Shown in pieces: positions 9,914-21,400 of a stretch of 24,709 nucleotides of DNA; the first letter of the stretch is position 1; each line of letters opens with the position of its first letter. The stretch covers positions 63,496 to 88,204 of the forward strand of contig JH154184.1 of the NCBI GenBank assembly GCA_000226015.1. Direction: 5' to 3'. The notes beneath the pieces were generated by a model. It saw nothing but the letters and a program-made list of their open reading frames with translations, was not told the origin of the DNA and made no database searches. Made by a program: the position numbers and the translations under genes. Origin of the DNA: Mnemiopsis leidyi (Eukaryota; Ctenophora; Tentaculata; Lobata; Bolinopsidae).

Positions 9914-12412
9914 ATGGACTGCAAGAATGTGGTTGCAGTGACCGATCCCTTGAAATATAGTGCACTCTTGGAGGAGGCTACTTTATTTATAAGACAGGTT
10001 TTTGTCTGCTGTGATATACCCAAGTCTAGAAAATCCGAACTAAATGATTGACGAATGAAATTTTTACCATTCAACGGATACTTTTGTTTTATCCTATAAT
10101 GAATTTAAGCATTGCAATGTTTCAGTTGACAGTAAAAATTGTACCAAGTTAAGTTTAACTCACATCGACACCAATAAATCACGTAAATCAGCTACAGCTC
10201 ATACCCTATTACCACCCGGAACTAAACAGTAAACACAACCCCAGACTCTGAAGATTGAATGCCCTCTGATCCACCTGTCCTGCCTGAACACTGTATCTGA
10301 TGTCGAACTTTACCTGCTTCCCTTCTTCGAAGGGGACGCTTACGATGCTGTCAAGGAGAAAGGTGTTCCAATTATCGGACCTGCTGCTATAATATTCCTT
10401 ATTAAACAGGAGGTTGGGACGCATTTCTCGAAATATACTATAAAATATTTAACGTTTTTTGAATATACCTACAGTATTATCTTTGAGAATCGCGCTACAC
10501 GAACTATCCATCAACAATCGTGCTACTCAAACAGTGACATAGTATGTAGTGACTAGTTAGTAGTTACCCCACCTAACCAAGCTTCTCACCAGATTCTGCT
10601 ACCGCGACGTCTAAAGAAGGGACAGCCCATTTATTCTCTGTCTCTTCACGGAGCACGTGTTTGTTGCAGCAACATTGACAAGGAAACTCGGGAGGACCTT
10701 TACAAGAAGGTATCTACTAGATCATAATGTAGAGAACTCTATTTCGGGAATCGGGGGCAAAAGTAACAGTAACAGTTATTGAGATATCAGTAACAGTAAT
10801 TGAGATATCAGTAACAGTAATTGAGATATCATGAACAGTTATTGAGATATCAGTAACAGTTATTGAGATATCAGTAACAGTTGTTGAGATATCAGTAACA
10901 GTAATTGAGATATCAGTAACAGTAATTGAGATATCATGAACAGTTATTGAGATATCAGTAACAGTTATTGAGATATCAGTTGTACACTGATCCTACATTC
11001 CAGGTATCGGCTATGGGAGGCAACATCAGTACTGCTCTTACGTCGGATGTTACTCATCTTGTTGTTGACGAGGTTGGCAGCATGGTAAGTTACGTCTTGT
11101 TTATTTTATAGTACTTTTATATAGTACTTGTATAATAGTTGTAAGATGTAAAGTTTCTGTATAATAGTACTTGTATAGTTCTTGTATAGCACTGTATACC
11201 GTATAGTACTTGTACAATTCTTGTAGTGCACTTGTGTAACACACGTATACCGTATGGTAATCGAACTTGTATAGCAAGTCTAAAGTTCGTACATAGTACG
11301 TGTACAATACTACAAGTACTATACTGCTACAAGTACTAAACTAGACTACCAGGGACTAGCATTCCTCTTGCAACTTTCTCCCAATCATCAGATATATTTG
11401 ATTACTCATCTCATATCTGACATACAAGTGCCTAACTCTTGCCAGGTTTAGCTGAGGCACCCAGCAGGGTAACATTTCTTGACCAGTGACCATACGATGG
11501 CATTAATTTCCCCTTCAGAAATATCAATACGCGGCGAAGTTAGGGATTCCCATTATGACTCCTCAATGGATAATAGCGTTATGGAACAAATCTAAATTGC
11601 AGGTAGTAAGCTCTGTTATCATTGTCATTCCATTCATACTTTTTAAAAAAATAATTTCAGTTTTTCCATTAGTCTTTATCCTTTATCATAAGTCCACTGT
11701 TAATTTTTTGTCCTGTATTCCCCGCCATATCATCAAGAAGAGGCTGGGGTTAGGCAACTTCTTTTCAAGTTCCAAATCCCTGTCAGGTTGTGAAGAACGA
11801 CCGAAGCTGGACTGACGAGTACAAATGTCTGCCGTTCCGAGGTTGCACTATCTGTGTCACCGGACTTGATGTGGGACAGCGGTCCGAGGTGGAGCAGCTC
11901 GCTAAGACACACGGGGGCACTTACAGCGGAGATCTCGTTATGGAGAGGTAATGGCTTGATGGTTGTCATGGATAGGTAATAGTTGTTATGGAGAGATTAT
12001 TGTTGTCAGGGATAGGTAATAGTTGTTATGGAGAGATTATTGTTGTCATGGATAGGTAATGGTTGTTATGGAGAGGTTATTGTTGTCATGGATAGGTAAT
12101 AGTTGTTATGGAGAGATTATTGTTGTCAGGGATAGGTAATAGTTGTTATGGAGAGGTAATGGAAAACTCAGAACATTTATCTAAAATTATTTGTTCGTTA
12201 GCGAAACCTTGTTTTGGGTGTTTCCTCTGCATTACGCACCATAAGTAGACATTCATTTTAATTTTTAAGATGACAAATTTGCAAAATGTTCTATATCCTC
12301 CAGATGTACACATCTAATAGCGGATACGACAGCGGGAAATAAGTTCCAGTTTGCGATGAAGTGGAAAATACCTTGTGTACGTTCTGCCTGGTTTTACGAC
12401 AGCATCAAAAAG
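9914..12412 (+). CDS. TOPBP1: TopBP1 BRCT0-BRCT1-BRCT2 module (7 exons)
   Basis: Residues 1-268. Exon 1 (28 codons) starts at the first ATG after an in-frame TGA, has no direct homology and ends at a weak CAG|GTTTTT donor; phase fits. Exon 10245-10412 carries BRCT0 (LYLLPFFEGDAYDAVKEKGV then IIGPAAIIFLIK, aligning to human SLYICDPFSGVVFDHLKKLG). BRCT1 has the CCSN phosphate loop, AMGG, VTHLVV, VGSMKY and TPQWIIALW. BRCT2 has GCTICVTGL, THGG, CTHLIA, AGNKFQFAMKW and WFYDSIKKG. The phosphate-binding lysines of BRCT1 (human K155) and BRCT2 (human K250), numbered from memory, are kept; human T114 is Ser here. RAD9-tail binding is therefore expected. Confidence 0.92.
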
Positions 12413-15400
12413 GTAAACAGTAAACACGTGTTATATCTGTCACGTGTTAAATATGTCACGTGTTGTATCCGTCACGTGTGATATCTGTCACTGAGGCTGC
12501 ACCCGATACTCTGTCACTTACAGACAATAGAAACAAAGAAAGAACATCATCATGAATTGTTAAACATTTTCCCGAAATTTACTGAAGTTCTTTACTGCTC
12601 AATCTATGTTCATCTAGAATTTGGTAAGTCATCACAAAGGTCAGAATGACTCACTCCATACTTTAAACCCAGGGAGTGTGCCTGGACGTCAAGGACTACC
12701 AACACACAGCCGACAAAGAAAACAGAGCGCAGGACGCGTCCTATCTGGCCCGGCCCATGTTGGAGGAGACGCGAGATGTGGCCAACAACTCGGCTGCCCC
12801 CGGGGCCGATGGGGGCATTCTCAGACAGCTCAATAACCTCGAGCTGGACGTCACTATTAACAAAGACAAGGTTCTTGTATTTTGTAGTGATTAATTTTGT
12901 CATGTAGTGTTGAGGTTTTACCATTGAGGTTATCAGCTCTTCGGACATCAATTGTTTAACGATATTGAAGGTGAAGCATTCAAGAGTTAACCTATAGGCT
13001 TAAGGACATAGAATGCCGACATCCACAGTCCACACCTTTTCCCAGCTAACCTGGTATAGCTTACAATTTAAAAAGAATTGGGAAATTGTCGAGATCTAAG
13101 AGTATATCTCATGAAATGTCAACTGTACAGGGTTATTTGGAAGGTTGCCGGATCTACCTATCCGGATTTTCTACAGTGGAGCAGGAGACCCTGAAAAAGA
13201 TAATAAACAACGGGGCAGGCATGAGACTTGACGTTTTGTCAGCAAGAGTTACTCACATAGTCACTAAAGTTACAAACATCAAAGAAGTAAGTCAATACAT
13301 GAAGTGTTATGCTAAACAAATGGTTTTACGGAGTCTATTGTATTCTTCAACGATTCAATATCCGATAGAGAAATGTATTTTGGGGAAGGGTTCTTAAATC
13401 AGAGGCTAGAGAGCATGGTTTTCTAGCTTCTAATCGGTCAAATTTTCTGACCCCTTGCTCCCCAAAAATTGCTTTTTTTCATCATCATATCAACTTATGA
13501 AGAGAATTCTGACTCAATTCTGACTATGAATGAATCAATAACAAACAATGATAGCAAATAGTAATGCCGGCGTTATTACACAAAGCATCTAAAAAGTGCT
13601 GCATTAAGGTGGAGGCACTAAAAACGGCACAACCAGACGCAGCAATACTGTCAGCTGACTGGTTGGTAAACTCCATGGAGAAGGGAGTTCTGGAGCAGGA
13701 GAGCAAGTACGATCTGGTTCCCACGACCGATCACGTGACTCCAGAGAATCCTCTCCCGACTATCCGACCTGCACGACCGTCTCAGGTTACTTCTCAATCT
13801 GTACAGTTTGTGTGGTCATCTTAGAGTTCAGATTATTATTCACATGTCTGAATCGTCCTACGTCAATTATCACCAATACATTATCTCACAAACCGCCTTA
13901 CTGATTTTAACTGTAATCATGCCTTGATATCGACACCTATCTCTGGACGATGAAGACATTTCCGACAATTTCATCATTTTTCTCACTTCCAGGTTCCTAG
14001 CGACTCCATCTTGGATCAGTACCGCACGAAAAACTCAGATAATGACGTCACGGTGCTTGCTCGTGACGTCACCATGACCTCTGGTGACGTCACTGCTTCC
14101 GTTACAACTAACGATACCACCGGAGCTGCTATCAACCGAACTGAGGCTCAGAACGCTTCTGTAAGTAATTCAGTATCATTTGTATAGTGATAACCTTGCA
14201 TTGCCCTCAGCGCCCCCAAAAACAATATTATCATTTTTCAATTCTCAATTAAAATTATTCCTATTTTTGATTAGTACAGTAGCAAAAGTTCTTTAACAAA
14301 GTGTAGCCTCATTAAAAACTAAAGCTAGTGGGTAGGTTACCTCTATCGTATATTCATGACAGGTCCAATAAATTAACCCCCAATTTTCAGATGATAACAA
14401 AATCGGATCTGTTTAAAGGCTACAGGTTCTATATCCCGACCAATGTCCCAAATAAAATAGCGCGAAATGTTCAACAACAGATTATCACTCACGGAGGTTG
14501 CTGCAGGTAAATAACACGTCTTATAAGTCATAATAGTACAAGATTGTTTCTGTCTAGTCTTTAGTTTTAACTTGTCATCTTGTATTTGATCTCCTTTGTA
14601 ACAGGTGGAATAGCCTAGACAATGTGAGGCCGTTAAAAACAAGTTAGAGGATATTGACAAAGGTAGGATTATTAACAAACTATCAACTACAACAACTACA
14701 TTATTTCAGGCAGGATGACATAGATTTTTGTGTGGTAGACCCCTTTCAGGAGCAGCCCTCTTGCTGTCCAGACAAAACCCACGTGACTTACATGTGGTTA
14801 CAAAGGTGATATTGTTTGACATTTTTCTAACTCTTAATGCTGCAAGTACGATCGCAAACTCAACCTCCCCCTAACTCTAACGCTAAACTCCATAGTCCAC
14901 CTCCCGCCTGAACTCCTGACTTTAACTCCTTCTCCCGCCCGAACTCAAAATTTTATCACCACTTTTCGCCCTAACTCTAATCCCCTACAGATGTATTCAA
15001 GCAGGGGAGATACTATCAGTATCAAACTGTATCCTGTTTACACCTCGTCAAGTACCCAACCCCTGTACCGTGCTGAAAGGCTGCGTTATCTGTTATACCC
15101 AGGTTTGTTTTTAAACATATTATTCATTCATGCCCCCACGTTCATGTCCCAACGTTCATACCCCGAAATTTATGCCCCCTCATTCATGGTTCATGCCCCC
15201 AAATTCATGTCCCCACATTCTCAACATTGAAGTTTTTTCTCTTCTCAGAGTTTATTTTGTGTTTGTACTAACAGCGGTAATTTGTTGTGCCATCTTAACC
15301 GAGGTCCTTGGACTGAAATAAAGGTTAACGCGCGTGCCCTTCGATCAAATATGTTTTCATAATATATCATAATATATCATAATTTATGATAACATAAACA

Positions 15401-18400
15401 AAGGAAATGTCCAGTTTTCAGGGTTCGAGCTAGCCCACATAGTGAAACTAGTGGAGGCTCTGGGAGGTGTGTGCCAGGGAACGTTTACACAAAAACCTAT
15501 CAAGAATCATAAGAGAATGCCAGATTGTCTGGCTTGTACTCATCTCTTGTATAAGGTTAGAACTTTGTAGTCGGTTGTCTAAACTGGTCAGGCAAACTTT
15601 AGTTATGTTGTCATTGAGCAGAGTTTTAAATATGACACGGATTTCCAAATCGGAAAACTTCATCACAACTTGCAAAAAAAGAATGCAACCTTCACTTTTG
15701 CTGGTTTGACTTTATCCTACCCTTCCACAAAACAGCAAAAAGAACACGAATCAAGCAGCAAGATAAAAGCGGCGATAAAGTGGAAGATACCATTCGTCAA
15801 GGTCGGCTGGCTGTACAAATGTTTGGAAACTCTTACCAAAGTCGACACGGAGCCGTTCGAGGACGTAGTCGTCCTGAACAGGGCCCAACTGAAGAGGAAG
15901 GAGAGTATAGAAAAGTCAGTCCAGGAAATCGCCGAAAATGTAAACTACTAAGTTAAACTTTTTACTTGTTTGAATCGGTTTTACAACGTCTACTCCTTAT
16001 TTCCAGTGTCCACTCGCTATGACAGTCTTAAAATTTCGTGGATGATCGTTTAATGTTTGAAAATCTTTCATTCTGGTGCCTGGTATTGTTATTGATAGAA
16101 AGTTGTAGTTAGTTCTTCAGATGCCGTCAGATGTCTCAGCTATAACCGTCAAGAAAATTGGAGCGTTAAAGCATGACAAAGAAGGCTTCGTCACTCCTAT
16201 GAAAGTTCAACCGCTCAATCAACTTATTAAAGTAAGTCTGGAACTTAATATCCTGAGTCTCGTTACAAATTTTAAATCATATTTTAATGTTTAACCAACA
16301 AGTGACGGTCTGATTCCTGGCTACAACAACATTCCTGGCTATAACATCACGTGACCTGATTCCTGGCTATAACAACACGTGACCTGATTCCTGGCCACGT
16401 GACCTAGTATTACCACCCCAGGTGGAGGAGGCGATGGAGGCGTTAGAGTCTCCAGCTCCAGCTCACGACACTACACTGAGTAGTCTCAACACACTTTACA
16501 GGAGAAACATAGCTAATGCCATGAAGAAAACAGCTCCACCCTCTTCCAAGATACTTGGTGGGGTAAGTGACACCGCTCGTAAGTAGCTAAGTTTAGTTGC
16601 TAATGTAAGTTGCTTATGTTAGTTGCTAATGTTAGTTGCTTATATTAGTTGCTAATGTTAGTTGCTACTGGAGGTAATTGCAAACTTTCCGATTCTAAGC
16701 GCTATTTGTAGTTTATAGATCGTAAACAACAGGTACCCTACTTATTTTCTTATTTCCATCTTACAATCCCACCTCAGTATACCTTGTATACTGTATAGGC
16801 CATGTTTAAAAGTTGACAGGCCAAAAGATCGAGCAGTACTGTGTCGTGCAGGCCTGCAGCGGTTGATCAAATCACGTGACCCTCCCAATTTACAGATGGC
16901 GAGTACAGTGTGACTCCGAGCAAACACCTTCACCCTTCTCTATTTTCAGGTGACGCTAGTCGTCAAGCTGAACAAGCAGGTAGAAATCTCCATCTCGGAA
17001 GTAAAGTCAGTAGCTCGTCGTCACGGTGCCGTCATCAAGACTTTTATCGACCGGTCTTGTACCCATGTCGTCTGCAGTATGTTTTCACATTTGTTAGCAA
17101 GTTTTGACATTACATGAAGACTCAATATTATGAAGTTTTTAACGCTTTATTACTTTATAAGAGACAAATTGTAACATCTCCAAAAGTCCACGTTCAATAA
17201 GAATATGAGCTTATAAAATTCTATTTTTTCTAAGACTACATTACACTATCAGCTGTCAAGGAGATGAAAGACGCGAACATAGAACAGGCAATAAAGCAGG
17301 GAGTAAAGGCAGTGTCCTCTCACTGGATCATGGCATGTGATGAGCAGAAACAGCGCCTTCCTGAGGTGGAATTCCCCCCTGGATACGACCCTAAACGAGC
17401 ACTTAGTATTTCAGGTATGTATTGATATTGCACAGCTGCAGGTATTGATATTTCAGGTATTGACTTGTATTTTAATAGAGCGAGTCGCGAGATGGAGTAT
17501 TAGGGAGTTAGCAGTAGAAGACAGAGCACTTTGAACAAACCTGAAATATCTTGAATTTATTGCCGATGCTCTGTCTTTATTTACAGGGTTCATTATTGAG
17601 GCATGTCTTTAAAGATAAACACTTGGTTATAAAACGTAAACAAAATTGGGATATCTGGAAACATTATTTAGTGCACTATCACAGCTACACACGAAATAAG
17701 ATCATGCCGCAGATGAAAGTAACTATTGCCAAGAAAATCCATGCAAAACAGTAACAAATTTTTTTAAGGAGCTTTAGCAATGAACAAGCAAAAATATCAA
17801 TCCAGAAACTGTCAAACTGCAATCGTCAAATAACAAGATAAGTAAACGCACATCACATAAGAATTTAAAGTTATCACTTACTGTAATAGTGTAATAAATC
17901 GAATTGTAAGTCACAAAAAAGTCTTGTGGAAAGTTCTAGTCTCCACATCAGGAGTCAGTCACACAAAAGTTTTGTGGAAAGTTCTAGTCTCATATCAGAA
18001 GTCAGTCACACAAAAGTTTTGTGGAAAGTTCTAGTCTCAACATCAGGAGTCAGTCACACAAAAGTTTTGTGGAAAGTTCTAGTCTCAACATCAGGAGTCA
18101 GTCACACAAAAGTTTTGTGGAAAGTTCTAGTCTCAACATCTGGAGTCAGTCACACAAAAGTTTTGTGGAAAGTTATAGTCTCATTATCAAGAGTCAGTCA
18201 CAGTGTCATATCTGGAGCCAGTTCTAGTCTCATATCTGGAGTCAGTTACAGTGTCATATCTGGAGTCAGTCACACAAAAGTTTTGTGGAAAGTTCTAGTC
18301 TCAACATCAGGAGTCAATCACACAAAAGTTTTGTGGAAAGTTCTAGTCTCCACATCAGGAGAAAGTGGTAGCTGCTCGTCTATCGTAGTAGTCGGAGCTA

Positions 18401-21400
18401 AACTGCCCCCCTTCACGTATTGCGGGGGTACCCGACGTTTCTTTAAACTAACCCTCCTGACAAGTCCCACGACCCCCGACTTGAGGTAAGCTCTGAAACT
18501 GTTGACGGTGAAGCAGTAAACAAAGAAGTTTGCCATGATGTTGAGGAAGTTAAGAAAGTTGGCACCTCGATAGATGGTGGTGTTGAGGTGACCCAAGTCA
18601 CGTGCCACAAAGACGGCACAGAACGGCAGGAACGCCGCAAAGAGCACACCGACCGTAATAAGAACAGTTAGAACACCCTCCCAGCGGAGCGTGCCGCGGT
18701 ATCTGGCAGCTGCTACTTTAGCTTTAACGAGGATGAAGAGGGAGGTAACCAGGAGTACGACACAGGGTACCACTATAACGAGGTTGATGTACATCAGGTT
18801 GTAGTGTCTTAACCAGCCTGGGGCGCGGGTCGAGGAGTAGTCGTAGATGCAGGCGTAGGAAGCAAAGTCGAACTGTAAATTGTCCCAGATGAAGAGCATG
18901 ACGCCGAACTGTAAAGGAAGATAAACACAGATCACAACCACCCACATCAGTCCGCAGATCCGGTGTCCTGTACCACGTGACCAGCTGGCCGTCCGCAGCG
19001 GATATTTGAGGAGGAGAACTTTGAGAGTCGTCATGACGCAGGTTAGGACGCGCTGCGCGGGGTAGCACGTGCTACGCACCAGCACGTGCAGATGCCCCAG
19101 TGCTTCTCCCAAGACCCATCTGTCAGCTATGAGAGCCACTGTTGTCGGGAAGACTACAACTGTCGTCAACAAGAGATTACAGACCGCTAAGTGCTGGATG
19201 ACAACGACAATGACCTTGTGAAGCTTGATGGCGTTGTGTTTAATTGAAGCAAGGACTATGATACCGTCCCCAAGTAATGATGTTATCAATACAGTTACAG
19301 TCCATGTTAACAGTGTGTAGCGTTCTGGGCTGCTCTGAATACCGTAAATTGTTTCATTATTTGTTTTCATTCTTGATATCGGAAGATCTAGATGTGTGGA
19401 AATCTTTTTCAAGATGGCAGGTTTCAATATTACCACCTAGAATGGTTGGTCTTGTCAGGCGATAAGAGATAAAGATAAAGGACGATTTTCAACATAACAT
19501 TTTTCTATAAAGGTGACAAGCGCAACAAAAGACATGATTTGGCTATAGTTAGAGTAAATTATGGTAGTCTCAGATCAACAAAACATGGTTAAACGCAGAA
19601 TAAAACATGCCGAACATTCCAGATGACTCATCGACTACCAATAAAACTCGACACTTTATGGGTTCAGCCATATAAAAGTAGTTAGCAAACCTCGATGAAT
19701 TTTAAGGATATATGTGAGGAATGCTAGCTGCAACTATCCTTAGGAAATAATAATCCTTTCAACGCAGATGTTACGGCTGCATCAGAATTAAAGGGGGATC
19801 CAACTAGAAAATTCAGAACTATCACTGCATCACAATTATCGGGGAATCCAACTAAAGAGTTCAGTACTATTACTGCATCATGAACAAAGAAAGAGAAGGG
19901 AAGCTCAGATAAAGTAGTAAATACTAGTAATGTCGGCTCTAGACCCGAGGTGCGGCACCTAGGTCATGATCATACCCAGGGTGGGAACTCTTCATGACGA
20001 AATATATGTCTAATCGTTTGAGGTAAACGAATTTTACGAAATGACCGGATTTTGAGGGCCGATTTGGATTGGTGTCATGTTGCATGTCGGAAGTTAACGT
20101 CCATATTTCGATACGATTGATACTAAATATTGATTGATACTAAATAATGACTAAAGCACCAAGTAGATATGTAAAGAAGAATAGGAATGTTGATGTATGA
20201 AAATGTTGAATTGGTTTCGGGTAAACGGGAAAATTAATTGAAAAGCAACGATTACGACAGTATATAAGAGTATTTTTAGTCCCCGGATTCCCTGTAACTG
20301 CACCTGCGAGTCAAACATTCTTCTCACCTCCCTTTCATCTACACTCCACATAATTATTCCCAGCTTAACGTTTATGGGACTAGTATTACAATCTTATCTC
20401 AAAAAATGGTTTAATTATGTCCAGAAATGTTTTTAATCAAGACGAGATCGAGTCCGTGTTCTAAATTCGCCTTGTTGCGAAGAATTATATTTTTTAGCGC
20501 GGCATATAATATCTAAGTTTGGCAAACTTGCATATGGCTGAGGCATTAATTTTAGTTATGGAAGGAGAACTCAAGCTTTTCTCTTTCTTCACATACCGGT
20601 AAAATATATTTAAAGACTGAAATCTATGTAGATTTTAGCAGACAGGCCAAAATACCGAGCGCTCTTGTAGTATGCACCTAGTTATAATGAGGTCACGTGA
20701 CCCTCTCAGTCTCTGTAAAAACGAATATAGCGTGACCCCTCACCGGTCCAATTCTTCTTGAAGTTGAACAAAAGCTTGTTTTTGTGGGAGAAGCAAGAAA
20801 TGTGTAAATATTTTTGATCGTGTAAGCTCTGAAAACCTCTTTTCATAAGAGCACTAAACATTTTATGACTGGTAACAAAAAAATTGATCCTGAACTGTAT
20901 GTCCAATTTCTACTCTAGCACACTCACTGTGAAGCTCAAGTTTAACACATAATTAAGAATGAAACGTTCGCACCACCCCGCAGTGTCAGAAGATGTGCAA
21001 GTTTCTGCAGTAGATATCGACAACACTGAGACAGAGAAACCGACCAGCTTGCATGATGAGTCCCACTCGTTAGACCCCGTATGTTTTCTCGTTAAATATA
21101 TGTTTCATCACCCCGTATGTTTTCTCGTTCAATATATGTTTCATCAAAAATTTACAAAATATCCAAATTTTTATTCTAGATTTATCCATTTCGGTTTAGG
21201 CTCTCTGTCAAGTTTGAAAATGAAAGATAACAACAACTTTCACAGAACTTAGCAAAAGAGATAGACATGGTGAAAGATATAGAGTCAACAGAAGAAAAGA
21301 GCACAGCTTTCGTCGCCCCAGGTTTCAATTTGCAGTTCATTTACAGTTATGCAGTTCATTTACACAGTTTTGCCCGGAATACCACGTACACAAGCTTGCA

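Larger units (their letters stand above)
17415..20983 (+). other. giant TOPBP1 intron (3.57 kb)
   Basis: Donor TCAG|GTATGT after 17414, acceptor CCCCGCAG before 20984; both sides phase 1, restoring a valine codon. It hosts the GPCR on the other strand, a 48-bp array at its 3' end, another 48-bp duplication at 19777-19880 and a copy of a dispersed element near 20641. Open frames at 17551-17754, 20151-20351 and 20706-20906 show no family features. Confidence 0.85.

Noticed and set aside
10209-10424. Minus-strand 71-codon open frame that at first looked like a relative of the nested secreted protein
   Set aside because: The plus strand of the same stretch encodes TopBP1 BRCT0 with clear motif order and correct splice phases; the minus frame is its shadow.
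15467-15709. Open frame reading through the exon 15 donor
   Set aside because: It is in a different frame from the BRCT5 motif ACTHLLYK; the correct frame ends at 15555 with a GTTAGA donor.
17926-18489. Plus-strand 187-codon open frame of repeated VLVSTSGVSHTKVLWK-like units
   Set aside because: It stays open only because the tandem unit is 48 bp, a multiple of three. It is antisense to the GPCR end and has no promoter, splice or family support.
19371-19436. 22-residue N-terminal extension of the GPCR
   Set aside because: It begins with GTG, not ATG; the first ATG (19370) has a good context and leaves a normal short extracellular N-terminus.
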